From assembly GCA_949740725.1 (NCBI GenBank), contig CATJIO010000115.1, positions 1 through 58,084 of the forward strand: 58,084 nucleotides of DNA, in the 5' to 3' direction. Positions 22,832 through 33,520 of this stretch are shown here, in pieces; within the stretch, counting starts at the first letter, position 1; each line of letters starts with the position of its first letter. The notes under the pieces were generated by a model that was given only the letters and a program-made list of their open reading frames with translations, did not search any database and was not told where the DNA came from. Both the position numbers and the translations under genes were made by a program. The DNA comes from an uncultured Lachnospiraceae bacterium (GTDB taxonomy: Bacteria; Bacillota; Clostridia; Lachnospirales; Lachnospiraceae).

Positions 22832-25159
22832 ATGGATAGGACAAAAATCATACATAAAATAAACCAATACAATATATGGGAGAGTTTGTATTTACTGGCG
22901 CTGGCATTATATATTCTCCGGGCATTTTTTGATACTACTTTATTCTCCCTTCCCTGGCCAGGTTATTATGATAATTTCTTGCGGACAGGGATGATCAGTG
23001 TTGTCCTGTTGAAAACAGGTTATTCTGAGCCATATAAAGGGAAGACATGGCTTCTGTGCATTTGCACAGTGCTTGCCTTTTGGCTGTCCTGGCTGTCAAC
23101 AGGATATCTATTTCTCTTTGACCTTGCTGCCTTGATTGTTGGAGCGAAAGACATCCCATATAAAAAAATATTAAAGGTCTATTTCTGGTGCGGCATCACC
23201 ATCCTGGGTCTAGCCATTGTTGCCTCCCTAACCGGGGCAGTCCGGGACCTAGTTTATAAGAAGGATGGCGCCTACCGCCATTCCTTTGGAATCTGCTATC
23301 CCACTGATTTTGCGGCACACGGTGTGTATCTGATTTTAGTGGGATTTGTTATTTTTGACCAAATCCCTCTGCTTATCAGTGGGGGGCTGATGTTCCTGTT
23401 CTTCCTTTTCCAGTACGTTTACTGTGTCACAGAATGCAGCGAGATCGTTATGCTTTTGTCGATTATGGGTGTGGCTTATGTGGGGATCGCATCCCGGGTA
23501 AAGGGTACAAAGTCGGTTTTGGGAAGAATGATTTTCCTGATTGACCAGTGCCTGACCGTATTTATGGCGTTCTGCGCAGGCCTGATCATCTGGCTGTCCG
23601 TCCAGTATCGTGAAGAAAGCCAGCTGCTGCAGAAGATTGATTCCATTATAACCAGCCGGCTGCGTCTGGCGCGGGAGGCTTTTACCACTTATGGGGTCAA
23701 GCTGTTTGGAACGCCTTTTGATATGGTTGGCGCCGGTTCTGACACGGTGTGGCGTCGGAATTACAATTTTGTGGATAGCTCTTTTTGCATGATTTTAATA
23801 CGATATGGACTGGCAGTTTTGTGCGCGGTTTTTTTAATTTACTTTATTGTGGAGAGAAAAGCGCTGCGGGCGGGAAACCGGAAGCTGATGGTGGCATTTG
23901 CGTTGATTTCTATTCACAGCATGATTGAGCATCATTTACTGGAGCTTGCATATAACCCGCTGATTCTTCTTGCCTTTTCCCATATGGATCTGGCAAAGGA
24001 GCAGGAGGGAATGATAATGAGGCAAGAGGGAGAGAGGATAGGAGGAGAGAGCGGGACAGAAGAAAAACGGGACAGGGAAAGGCAGGGAAGAACGCAGATA
24101 TCCCGCTGGAATAACCATCAAGTGGGATATGGTATGGGCAGCGGGATGTTGATTTTGTTAGCCCCCAGGATTTTGCGCTATGGGAAAACGATCGTTACGT
24201 TGCTTCGGCTCTATGAGCCGTGGCGAAATTGGTATTTTATCCTTGGTCTGCTTTTTGTAGGCGGGGCTGTGGCCGGACTGATTAAGGGGATAGTGGATAT
24301 CCTCATTTTTTGGCTGGAGCATAAAGTAGTGACACGGTGGAAAAGATATTTCGTGGCAGGGTGCGGGGGAGTTTTCCTTCTCACCATTGGAGTGTCTGAA
24401 TACGTGATCAGGAAAAAATCCGGATTATATGAGGAGTCTTTGGCCGCCGGGGAAAAAGCGCTCTCGTTGCTTCGCCAAGGCGATCTGGATGAGGGAAGAT
24501 TTTTTGTAGATGATATTCCGGAACTTTACCAGCGGCGGATCCATGGGATATCTGTTCGTGTATTAAGCGCGGACAGCGCTGGAGCGGGATCGGATTCGAA
24601 TACGGTTGTCATCGCCAGGAAAGATCGGGACATTAAGCGGCTGATTGAGGCAGGATTTTGGTTTGGGGAGCTTTCTGACCAGGAGGGAATTTATACGGAC
24701 AGTGAAAGGGCAGTGGAAATCCTGAAAGAGAATGGGATCGACATGAAGGACTTTTACAGCGTAAGGAAGGAAATTGATTTACCTGGATTGGCGGCTCACA
24801 ATGGCCTGACGGTGACGGAAAGCGGCGGCTTACTGGTAGAAGGGCAGGAGAAGTCGTTGATTTACGGTTCCTATGATGTGCTTTATCAGGGGCTGCTGCG
24901 GGTGGAGTATCGGATCCGTCTCCTGGATACATCCATTACTGACGGGGAGGTAGCAAAGGTGCGTCTTGCTTATGACTGGGGGAAACATGTGGTGAAAGAG
25001 CAGGGGCTGATGATAGGGGATTTTGATGGAAATGGTTATTGCACAGCGGTGATTGAGGAAAGGATCCCAGATTCGGAAGGCGTGGAGTGCCTCTTGTTTG
25101 CAAATGGGGATACCAGGATTGAGATTGAGAGTATTTCTTTTGGGAAGGTGGAACGGTAG
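22832..25159 (+). CDS. Polymerase-like polytopic membrane protein with C-terminal extracellular domain
   Basis: 775 residues. Residues 1-390 contain about ten membrane helices with the loop AYRHSFGICYPTDFAAHG, reminiscent of O-antigen/capsule polymerase (Wzy-like) proteins. A charged Gly/Glu/Arg segment (about 390-425) leads to further helices near 430-540. A soluble C-terminal region (about 550-775) ends in a beta-sandwich-like stretch (YRIRLLDTS, CLLFANGDTRIEIESISFGKV). No ribosome site is evident before the ATG at 22832, and other in-frame starts are no better. Position in the locus suggests polymerisation or ligation of the glycan; this is inference. Composition returns to the window average here. 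Confidence 0.6.
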   Translation: MDRTKIIHKINQYNIWESLYLLALALYILRAFFDTTLFSLPWPGYYDNFLRTGMISVVLLKTGYSEPYKGKTWLLCICTVLAFWLSWLSTGYLFLFDLAALIVGAKDIPYKKILKVYFWCGITILGLAIVASLTGAVRDLVYKKDGAYRHSFGICYPTDFAAHGVYLILVGFVIFDQIPLLISGGLMFLFFLFQYVYCVTECSEIVMLLSIMGVAYVGIASRVKGTKSVLGRMIFLIDQCLTVFMAFCAGLIIWLSVQYREESQLLQKIDSIITSRLRLAREAFTTYGVKLFGTPFDMVGAGSDTVWRRNYNFVDSSFCMILIRYGLAVLCAVFLIYFIVERKALRAGNRKLMVAFALISIHSMIEHHLLELAYNPLILLAFSHMDLAKEQEGMIMRQEGERIGGESGTEEKRDRERQGRTQISRWNNHQVGYGMGSGMLILLAPRILRYGKTIVTLLRLYEPWRNWYFILGLLFVGGAVAGLIKGIVDILIFWLEHKVVTRWKRYFVAGCGGVFLLTIGVSEYVIRKKSGLYEESLAAGEKALSLLRQGDLDEGRFFVDDIPELYQRRIHGISVRVLSADSAGAGSDSNTVVIARKDRDIKRLIEAGFWFGELSDQEGIYTDSERAVEILKENGIDMKDFYSVRKEIDLPGLAAHNGLTVTESGGLLVEGQEKSLIYGSYDVLYQGLLRVEYRIRLLDTSITDGEVAKVRLAYDWGKHVVKEQGLMIGDFDGNGYCTAVIEERIPDSEGVECLLFANGDTRIEIESISFGKVER

Positions 25160-25235
25160 TTCTGTCTCTGGGATTTGGGGAATTTGGCATGAATTTTGGA
25201 TACGATATTTCTGTATGGGAAAGGATAAGAAATAA

Positions 25236-25264
25236 TTGACAAGAGGAATAAAATTTGTTATGTT
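25236..25264 (+). promoter_or_regulatory. Strong promoter of the GltD-like gene
   Basis: Perfect TTGACA (25236-25241), 17-base spacer, TATGTT (25259-25264), about 94 bases before the start. The leader contains a weak stem (GGAAAG 25281-25286 / CTTTCC 25300-25305). Confidence 0.75.
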
Positions 25265-25357
25265 CGACTTATCCTGCGGGAAAGGACGTTCATGCTTCTT
25301 TCCTTGTATAACCTGGCAGGAAGCGCAGGTCTGAAAAATTAAAGGAGGATGTGAACC

Positions 25358-26596
25358 ATGGCATTACACGTAATGGATGAAGCAAACCGCTGCCTACAGT
25401 GCAAGGCGCCCCAGTGCCAGAAAGGATGCCCCATCAATACCAATATTCCGGAGGCTATTCGTCTGTTAAAGGAAAACCAGCTGGATGAGGCAGGAAGAAT
25501 GCTGTTTGAAAATAATCCCCTGACAACGGTGTGTAGTTTAGTCTGCAATCATGAGAAGCAGTGCGAAGGCCACTGTGTTTTAGGAAGGAAAGGCGCGCCG
25601 GTGCATTTTTCCACCATAGAAAATTACATTTCCACCACTTATGCCAATAAGATGACCAAGGGACCGGCTAAGTCCAATGGGATGCGGGTCGCGATTATTG
25701 GCTCTGGCCCGGCAGGCATCACCATCGCCATCATTTTAGCCAGATATGGATATCAGGTGACCATCTTCGAGGGCAAAGATAAGATCGGCGGTGTGCTCCG
25801 CTATGGAATTCCGGAGTTCCGCCTGCCTAAGAGCGTCCTGGACGACATCCAGTACCGCCATTTGGAGATGAAAGGAATCAAGATCCGCCCTAATACCACT
25901 ATCGGTGGCGGAGCCATCGGAATCGAGGATTTATTTAGGGACGGTTATAAGGCGATTTTTATCGGAACTGGGGTGTGGAACCCCAACTCTCTTCACATTA
26001 AGGGAGAGACCTTCGGCAACGTCCATTTTGGGATCAATTACCTAAATAATCCAGATAGCTACAAGCTGGGGGAGCGGGTGATTGTGATTGGCGCGGGAAA
26101 TGCAGCGATGGATGTGGCCAGGACGGCTATCCGGAAGGGAGTACGGGAATTAACTTGCTTTTCCCTGAGTAAAAAGGTAGCGGCCAGCGACTATGAGTTT
26201 AGCTATGCCAAGCTGGAGGGGGTGCAGTTTGCCTATAATAAAATGCCCGTTGAGATCAAGGATGAGGGGGTGATCTTCCGGGATCTCACCGAAGACGAGG
26301 AGGGGAACTTTACCCAAGTGCCAGATTCCGACCGCCTGTATCCTTCTGACAGCGTGATCATTTCCATCAGCCAGGGCCCCAGAAACCGGATTGTCAGCAC
26401 TACAGAAGGCTTGAAAGCTAATGCCAGAGGGCTTCTGGTGGCAGATGAGACCGGCCATACTTCCAGACCAGGGATTTTTGCCTCCGGGGATGTGGTAAAC
26501 GGCGCGCGCACGGTGGTAGAAGCGGTAGCTCATAGCAAGGTGGTTGCGGAGTCCATGCATCAATACATGCAAAGCCTGCCAAAAGAGGATAAGTAA
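25358..26596 (+). CDS. GltD-like NAD(P)H oxidoreductase (glutamate synthase small-subunit family)
   Basis: 412 residues behind AAAGGAGG. The N-terminal Fe-S segment is CLQCKAPQCQKGCP with a further set in CSLVCNHEKQCEGHC, then an FAD motif (VAIIGSGPAGITIA), an NADPH motif (VIVIGAGNAAMDVA) and the closing FAD motif (IFASGDVVNGARTVVEA). This is the GltD/NfnB/preA-type electron-bifurcating or transferring subunit. No glutamate synthase large subunit is adjacent, so it may act alone or with NfnA or a distant partner. Function beyond NAD(P)H-Fe-S electron transfer cannot be fixed. Confidence 0.85.
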   Translation: MALHVMDEANRCLQCKAPQCQKGCPINTNIPEAIRLLKENQLDEAGRMLFENNPLTTVCSLVCNHEKQCEGHCVLGRKGAPVHFSTIENYISTTYANKMTKGPAKSNGMRVAIIGSGPAGITIAIILARYGYQVTIFEGKDKIGGVLRYGIPEFRLPKSVLDDIQYRHLEMKGIKIRPNTTIGGGAIGIEDLFRDGYKAIFIGTGVWNPNSLHIKGETFGNVHFGINYLNNPDSYKLGERVIVIGAGNAAMDVARTAIRKGVRELTCFSLSKKVAASDYEFSYAKLEGVQFAYNKMPVEIKDEGVIFRDLTEDEEGNFTQVPDSDRLYPSDSVIISISQGPRNRIVSTTEGLKANARGLLVADETGHTSRPGIFASGDVVNGARTVVEAVAHSKVVAESMHQYMQSLPKEDK

Positions 26597-26617
26597 GGAA
26601 ACGGAAGAATCAGAGAA

Positions 26618-27154
26618 ATGGGACAGACAACCAGGACGAAAAAAAAGAAACTTACTCCAGCTGCCGCGGCTTCCATATATGGCTTCCTTATTGCCCTGGC
26701 CTTTTTATTCAGCTATATTGAGACGCTCTTTCCCATCTACCTGGGAGCGCCGGGGATTAAGCTGGGCCTGGCAAATCTGGTGACCGTGGTGGGGCTCTAT
26801 ACGATCAGCATTCCCGGCACGGTTATGGTTAGCCTGACGCGGGTTATTTTGGCAGGCTTTACCTTCGGAAATATGTTCAGCATGTTTTACAGCTTGGCAG
26901 GGGCAGCCCTCAGTATGGCTTTGATGGTGCTTTGCAAGAGAAGCGGGTGGTTCGGCACAGTAGGCGTGAGCGTAATTGGCGGGGTGGGACACAATGTGGG
27001 ACAGTTGCTTATCGCTGCCTTTGTGGTGCAGACGGCGGGCGTCTTCACCTATCTCCCAGTATTGCTCATCGCAGGTACCATTGCAGGGACGCTTATCGGA
27101 CTCCTGGGGGGGATGATCACTGCCCGGGTCGAAACTTATGTAAAGAGACTTTAG
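26618..27154 (+). CDS. Gx transporter family membrane protein (heptaprenyl-diphosphate synthase component I-like)
   Basis: 178 residues. After a basic N-terminus (TRTKKKKL) come five to six membrane helices with the motif GIKLGLANLVTV and GGVGHNVGQLL, hallmarks of the Gx/Hpre_diP_synt_I family. These resemble substrate-binding ECF transporter subunits and often sit near redox or quinone genes. Substrate unknown. It starts 21 bases after the GltD-like gene and is probably co-transcribed. Confidence 0.82.
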   Translation: MGQTTRTKKKKLTPAAAASIYGFLIALAFLFSYIETLFPIYLGAPGIKLGLANLVTVVGLYTISIPGTVMVSLTRVILAGFTFGNMFSMFYSLAGAALSMALMVLCKRSGWFGTVGVSVIGGVGHNVGQLLIAAFVVQTAGVFTYLPVLLIAGTIAGTLIGLLGGMITARVETYVKRL

Positions 27155-27296
27155 CTCAGCTAAGTTACTGAACCTGGGCAGTTTTCTGCCTGCCAACAAA
27201 AAGATAATAGAAAAAAACATTTTTGCATGTTCATTTCCAGGATTTCGAGGTAAAATATAAGGAACAGATTTTATTCCACCACAGGAGGAGCAGAGT

Positions 27297-28808
27297 ATGG
27301 TATATGAAGCAATTAAGGGGTTAGTGCAATACGGTTTGAACACCGGTCTGATCCGCGAGGAGGACAGGATTTATGCGGTAAATCAGATCCTGGATGTGCT
27401 GAAAATGGACGAGTATGAGGAGCCGGAGGGAGCAGTGGAATCTGGAGATCTGGAAGGGATATTAAAGGAACTTCTGGACTATGCCCGCGAGACCGGCGTT
27501 TTGGCGGAGGATGGAGTGGTGTACCGGGATTTATTGGATACCCGGCTGATGAACTGCCTGATGCCCCGGCCCAGCGAGGTGGTGAAGGAGTTCTGGAGCC
27601 GCTATAAGGAGTCACCCCAGACAGCCACCGATTATTTCTATCAGCTGAGCCAGGATTCCGACTATATCCGGCGTTATCGGGTGTGTAAGGATTTAAAGTG
27701 GAAGACCAAGACCAAGTATGGCAATCTGGACATTACGGTAAATCTTTCCAAGCCGGAGAAGGATCCTAAGGCCATTGCGGCGGCCAAACTTGCCAAGCAG
27801 AGCGGCTATCCTAAATGCCTCTTGTGCATGGAAAACGTGGGTTACACAGGAAGGGTGAACCACCCTGCCAGGAATAACCACAGGATTATCCCCATTACCA
27901 TCAATGACAGCGGCTGGGGTTTTCAGTACTCCCCGTATGTGTATTACCATGAGCACTGCATTGTTTTCAACGGTCAGCATGTGCCTATGAAGATTGAGAA
28001 AAATACCTTTGTAAAATTATTTGACTTTGTAAAGTTGTTCCCCCACTATTTCCTGGGTTCCAATGCGGATCTTCCGATTGTGGGCGGATCCATCTTAAGC
28101 CATGATCATTTTCAGGGTGGGCACTATACTTTTGCCATGGCCAAGGCAGCGGTGGAGAAGAGGTATGAGATGCCGGGCTTTGAGGATGTGGAGGCTGGGA
28201 TCGTGTACTGGCCCATGTCGGTGCTTAGGCTGAGAGGAAAGGACAGCGGACGGCTCATCCAGCTGGCGGATCAGGTGTTGACCGCCTGGAGGGGCTATAC
28301 TGATGAGGAGGCCTTTGTCTTCGCGGAGACAGAGGGAGAGCCACATAATACCATTACGCCCATCGCCAGGATGAAGGATGGTTTCTTTGAGCTGGATCTG
28401 GTGCTTCGGAACAATATTACCACAGAGGAATTTCCGCTGGGGGTATATCATCCTCATCAGGAGCTGCATCACATCAAAAAGGAAAACATCGGCCTGATCG
28501 AGGTTATGGGGCTGGCGGTCCTGCCTTCACGGCTAAAGGATGAGTTGACGAGGCTGGGCCAGGCTATGGTAAAGGGCGAAGATATCCGGGGGGATGAGGC
28601 TCTTTCTAAGCACGCGGACTGGGTGGAGAAATTCCTGCCTAACTATGCGGCCATTACAGAGGAAAATGTTATGGATATCCTGAAGGAAGAGGTAGGGCAT
28701 GTGTTTGCCCGGGTTCTGGAGGATGCCGGCGTTTATAAATGTGACGCGAAGGGCCGGGAGGGCTTTGGCCGTTTTCTGCATCAGGCAGGCTTTAACGAGT
28801 TGGCGTAA
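27297..28808 (+). CDS. galT: UDP-glucose:hexose-1-phosphate uridylyltransferase, class II GalT
   Basis: 503 residues, the length of the Firmicutes class II enzyme rather than the about 350-residue E. coli type. It begins VYEAIKGLVQYGLNTGLI and contains YPKCLLCMENVGYTGR, the central SILSHDHFQGGHY and NTITPIARM, all characteristic. It exchanges UDP between glucose-1-P and galactose-1-P in the Leloir pathway, and could feed UDP-galactose to the galactofuran-like locus upstream. Behind AGGAGGAG; a -10-like TAAAAT lies at 27251-27256. galK and galE are not in the window. Confidence 0.94.
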   Translation: MVYEAIKGLVQYGLNTGLIREEDRIYAVNQILDVLKMDEYEEPEGAVESGDLEGILKELLDYARETGVLAEDGVVYRDLLDTRLMNCLMPRPSEVVKEFWSRYKESPQTATDYFYQLSQDSDYIRRYRVCKDLKWKTKTKYGNLDITVNLSKPEKDPKAIAAAKLAKQSGYPKCLLCMENVGYTGRVNHPARNNHRIIPITINDSGWGFQYSPYVYYHEHCIVFNGQHVPMKIEKNTFVKLFDFVKLFPHYFLGSNADLPIVGGSILSHDHFQGGHYTFAMAKAAVEKRYEMPGFEDVEAGIVYWPMSVLRLRGKDSGRLIQLADQVLTAWRGYTDEEAFVFAETEGEPHNTITPIARMKDGFFELDLVLRNNITTEEFPLGVYHPHQELHHIKKENIGLIEVMGLAVLPSRLKDELTRLGQAMVKGEDIRGDEALSKHADWVEKFLPNYAAITEENVMDILKEEVGHVFARVLEDAGVYKCDAKGREGFGRFLHQAGFNELA

Positions 28809-28853
28809 GCGGCGCCGGGGCGATTACATAAAAGCGAAAGAAAGGAGAAGAGG

Positions 28854-29420
28854 ATGGAGAATTTGATTGGGAGAGAGTTGGAGGACTTTCGGGTCCAAGC
28901 CTATTGCCGGGGGGCGTTTCAGGAGGTGTCCAAGGGAGATTTGCTGGGGCACTGGTCAGTGCTGTTTTTCTATCCGGCGGATTTTACCTTTGTGTGCCCT
29001 ACTGAATTAGGGGATCTTCAGGACTTCTATGAAAAATTTCAGGAGATCGGCTGTGAGATTTACTCGGTTTCAGAGGATACCCATTTCGTGCACAAGGCAT
29101 GGGCAGATGCCTCGGAGACCATCAAAAGGATCCAGTACACCATGCTGGGGGATCCGGCGGGGGTGCTGGCCAGGCAGTTTGGCGTGCTGGTGGAAGAGGA
29201 GGGACAGGCCCTGAGGGGGACCTTTATCCTGAATCCAGAGGGCCGGGTGAAGGCCTATGAAATTCACGATATGGGCATTGGACGGAACGCGGAGGAGCTT
29301 TTGCGGAAGGTGCAGGCGGCCCAGTTTGTGGAGGAGCACGGTGACCAGGTGTGTCCGGCCAAATGGAAGCCAGGGGAAGAGACGCTGACGCCCAGTCTGG
29401 ATTTAGTGGGGTTGCTGTGA
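28854..29420 (+). CDS. ahpC: AhpC/Prx-type 2-Cys peroxiredoxin
   Basis: 188 residues. Peroxidatic cysteine in PADFTFVCPTELGD and resolving cysteine in DQVCPAKWKPGEETL define a typical 2-Cys Prx1/AhpC enzyme that reduces H2O2 and alkyl peroxides. Its TGA overlaps the ATG of the next gene by one base (29420), so the reductant partner is translationally coupled. It lies 45 bases after galT with AAAGGAG upstream. Confidence 0.93.
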   Translation: MENLIGRELEDFRVQAYCRGAFQEVSKGDLLGHWSVLFFYPADFTFVCPTELGDLQDFYEKFQEIGCEIYSVSEDTHFVHKAWADASETIKRIQYTMLGDPAGVLARQFGVLVEEEGQALRGTFILNPEGRVKAYEIHDMGIGRNAEELLRKVQAAQFVEEHGDQVCPAKWKPGEETLTPSLDLVGLL

Positions 29421-30082
29421 TGATTGATTGTATGCAGATTTCAGCGGACAGCCCACTGCTGGACGAGAAGACTAGGGAGACTATCCACGGCGTCTTCGGA
29501 AAACTTAACCAGGATGTGGTGATCAAGGCAGTGGTGGACATGAAGGAAGAAAAGTCGCTGGAAATGGCTTCCTTCCTTCGGACATTGACCGAATTAAGCG
29601 ACCATATCGCCCTGGAGCTTTATGAGCCTTTGGACGGGGCTGATCTTGGGATGGAGATCAGCCATCTTCCGGCTACCGGATTATTTTTTAACGGGGAATA
29701 CACTGGTGTTTCCTTCCATGGAGTTCCAGGAGGGAAGGAGATTAATTCCTTTGTGATCGGGATTTACAACCTGGCAGGGCCTGGCCAGGAGCTATCGAAA
29801 GCCGCGGTAAAGAAGATCGGGAAGCTGAAGCGCCCGGCCAAGGTAAAGGTATGTGTGTCCCTGGCCTGCCATCATTGTCCGGGAGTGGTGATCGCCTGCC
29901 AGAGAATTGCTATGTTAAGCCCGTTGGTAGAGGCAGGGATGTATGACGCCAACCTTTATCCTGATCTGGTGGAGAAGTTTAAGATTGAACGGGTGCCGCT
30001 GGTGATCATCAACGACAAGGATGTTTTTGCCGGCCCCCGAAGCATTGAGGATCTGACGCAGCTGCTTCTGGACGCCAAGTGA
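29420..30082 (+). CDS. Stand-alone AhpF N-terminal-like double thioredoxin-fold protein
   Basis: 220 residues from ATG 29420. Two thioredoxin folds are seen; the second has the redox CXXC in CVSLACHHCPGVV, followed by cis-Pro-like ERVPLVIIND. This equals the N-terminal domain of AhpF, which reduces AhpC, but the FAD/NADH reductase half is missing. The ORF ends cleanly, so this is a domain architecture and not a broken gene. Electrons must come from another thioredoxin reductase or ferredoxin-linked enzyme. Longer in-frame starts overlap ahpC and are unlikely. Confidence 0.85.
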   Translation: MIDCMQISADSPLLDEKTRETIHGVFGKLNQDVVIKAVVDMKEEKSLEMASFLRTLTELSDHIALELYEPLDGADLGMEISHLPATGLFFNGEYTGVSFHGVPGGKEINSFVIGIYNLAGPGQELSKAAVKKIGKLKRPAKVKVCVSLACHHCPGVVIACQRIAMLSPLVEAGMYDANLYPDLVEKFKIERVPLVIINDKDVFAGPRSIEDLTQLLLDAK

Positions 30083-30215
30083 TTTGCAAACCGTGGTTTT
30101 GCGAAATGACGATAAAATTGATAAATTAATAACAAAAATTTTGTTAATATTTCACAAATAACGGAAAAATTATACTGGGAATTATGTGTAATTTACAAGA
30201 ACTTACAAATAAACC

Positions 30216-30244
30216 TTGCAATAATCTGTGCAGTGTGCTATATT
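30216..30244 (+). promoter_or_regulatory. Promoter of the glp-dha operon
   Basis: TTGCAA (30216-30221), 17-base spacer, TATATT (30239-30244). It lies upstream of the attenuator at 30281. The region 30083-30215 is AT-rich, with imperfect dyads (30129-30147, 30141-30157) but no open frame. Confidence 0.75.
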
Positions 30245-30280
30245 GGGTACATAGAAAACAAATAACATGCTGAGACAGGA

Positions 30281-30329
30281 GAGCATAGCATTACAACAGA
30301 AATGTTGTTTTATGCCGTGCTCTTTTTTT
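30281..30329 (+). terminator. GlpP-responsive attenuator in the glp leader (probable)
   Basis: GAGCA, GCAT and ACAACA pair with TGTTGT, TATGC and TGCTC around a GAAA loop, followed by TTTTTTT. It lies between the promoter and glpP, with no gene before it, so it is a transcription attenuator and not an end-of-operon terminator. In Bacillus, GlpP with glycerol-3-phosphate prevents termination at such a site before glpD. Here it would control glpP itself and the genes after it. Confidence 0.8.
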
Positions 30330-30465
30330 GCATCATTTTATTTCCAAAAAATGCTATCCTGGAAGGAGAGCGAACAGTAAGGGCAAAGATGATGCAGTGG
30401 AGTTACTAGCCATGGCAAGAGGGCTGGTAGTTGGAAAGAGACAGCTGGAGGGCAGGTAAGGCGCG

Positions 30466-31035
30466 ATGGAGCAAAAGTTTTATGACATGGTAGAGGCGAA
30501 TCCGGTAATTGCGGCGATTAAGGATATGGATGGGCTTGAGCAGTGCTGTCAGCTGCAGGATGTGAAGGTAGTATTTGTCTTATTTGGTGATATCTGCAAT
30601 ATTACCCAGATTGTAAAGGAGATCCGGGAGTCCGGGAAGCTTGCCATCGTCCATGTGGACTTGATTACTGGCCTAGGGGCCAAGGAGATCGCGGTGGATT
30701 TTATCCAGAAGCAGACCGGGGCCGATGGGATCATCTCCACGAAACCTGCCATGATCCGGAGAGCGAAGGAGTTAGGGCTGTATACAGTGATGCGGTTTTT
30801 CCTTCTGGATTCCATGTCCTTTGACAATATCGAAAAGCAGCTGGCGGCGGTGAAGCCAGATTTTGTAGAGATTCTGCCTGGCGTCATGCCGAAGATCATT
30901 AAGAGAGTCTGCAGGAGCGTTCGGGTACAGGTGATCGCCGGGGGGTTGATCACCGACAAGGAGGATATCATGGCTGCTCTTGGAGCCGGGGCCATGGCGG
31001 TGTCCTCCACCAACCGGAAGGTTTGGATGATGTAA
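30466..31035 (+). CDS. glpP: GlpP, glycerol-3-phosphate-responsive antiterminator
   Basis: 189 residues with the GlpP barrel: VVFVLFGDICNI, KLAIVHVDLITGLG, DGIISTKPAMIRRAK, PDFVEILPGVMPK and QVIAGGLITDKEDI. GlpP binds glycerol-3-phosphate and leader RNA and prevents premature termination. As first gene of the operon behind a leader terminator it should be autoregulated. glpK follows after 84 bases with no visible promoter between. Confidence 0.95.
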   Translation: MEQKFYDMVEANPVIAAIKDMDGLEQCCQLQDVKVVFVLFGDICNITQIVKEIRESGKLAIVHVDLITGLGAKEIAVDFIQKQTGADGIISTKPAMIRRAKELGLYTVMRFFLLDSMSFDNIEKQLAAVKPDFVEILPGVMPKIIKRVCRSVRVQVIAGGLITDKEDIMAALGAGAMAVSSTNRKVWMM

Positions 31036-31050
31036 AGACCGATGTTGTGA

Positions 31051-32616
<1,566 letters not shown>

Positions 32617-32757
32617 AGTGCTGCTTGAATAATGCTTTAATGGAATGCCCGGCGATCATCCACCGGCAAGATTGTAGCAAAATATTGTCCATAAACCTCC
32701 CGGACATGAGGGCATGCCCGGGGAGAGGCGAAGTAAAAAATGACAGGGGGAAATAAC

Positions 32758-33462
32758 ATGTTACCATACATAGCAGAATTTATCGGAACTATGCTGCTGA
32801 TCATCTTAGGCGACGGCGTAGTGGCAAATGTAACTTTAAATAAATCCGGCATGAAGGGGGCTGGCTCTATCCAGATCACCCTGGCCTGGGGCCTTGCGGT
32901 TATGATTCCCGCCTTTATCTTCGGCGCGGCATCCGGCGCGCATTTTAATCCGGCCCTTACCATCGCTCTGGCGGTAGACGGAAGCCTGGCCTGGGGCCTG
33001 GTTCCCGGATACATTATCGCACAGTTTGCCGGAGGCTTTGCCGGCGCATGCCTGGTATATGCCATGTTCAAGGATCAGTTTGACGCCACCGACGATGCAG
33101 GAACCAAGTTGGGCGTATTTTCCACCGGCCCGTCAGTTCCCAATATGCCTTTAAATATCTTAAGTGAAGCCGTAGGAACCTTTGTTCTGGTATTCGCCAT
33201 CAAAGGAATCCCGGCGACAGCAGCTCCCGGCGTAGAGAAGTTTATGGTATTTGGAATCATCGTATCTATCGGTATGTCTTTAGGCGGCCTGACTGGCTAT
33301 GCGCTGAATCCGGCCCGTGACTTAGGACCCCGTATCGCACACGCAGTCCTTCCCATTAAGGGCAAGGGCGATTCTAATTGGGGCTATGCTCCGGTAGTTA
33401 TCGCAGGTCCGGTGATTGGCGCGCTGATTGCTGTTCTGTTATACGGAGCTATTCCGTGGTAA
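32758..33462 (+). CDS. glpF: Glycerol uptake facilitator (aquaglyceroporin)
   Basis: 234 residues from ATG 32758, with AGGGGGAAA as ribosome site. Six membrane helices and both NPA pore motifs are present (HFNPALTIAL and ALNPARDLGPR); the Asp and Arg after the second motif are typical of glycerol rather than water channels. It lets glycerol diffuse in for trapping by GlpK. The 141-base gap from glpK holds no gene. Confidence 0.95.
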   Translation: MLPYIAEFIGTMLLIILGDGVVANVTLNKSGMKGAGSIQITLAWGLAVMIPAFIFGAASGAHFNPALTIALAVDGSLAWGLVPGYIIAQFAGGFAGACLVYAMFKDQFDATDDAGTKLGVFSTGPSVPNMPLNILSEAVGTFVLVFAIKGIPATAAPGVEKFMVFGIIVSIGMSLGGLTGYALNPARDLGPRIAHAVLPIKGKGDSNWGYAPVVIAGPVIGALIAVLLYGAIPW

Positions 33463-33520
33463 AAAGAGCTGTATCCCGTCTGGAAGGGCGTGAACGGCGC
33501 CATAAAGCTTGATAGAGTCT

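Noticed and set aside
29420-30082. Broken ahpF
   Set aside because: The gene begins by coupling to ahpC and ends cleanly after the second thioredoxin fold; no flavoprotein sequence follows in any frame.
30141-30157. TTGTTAATATTTCACAA upstream of the glp promoter as a Rex operator
   Set aside because: The two half-sites fit Rex sites, but the gap is three bases, whereas known Rex operators have four, and it lies about 60 bases upstream of the -35 box, poorly placed for repression.
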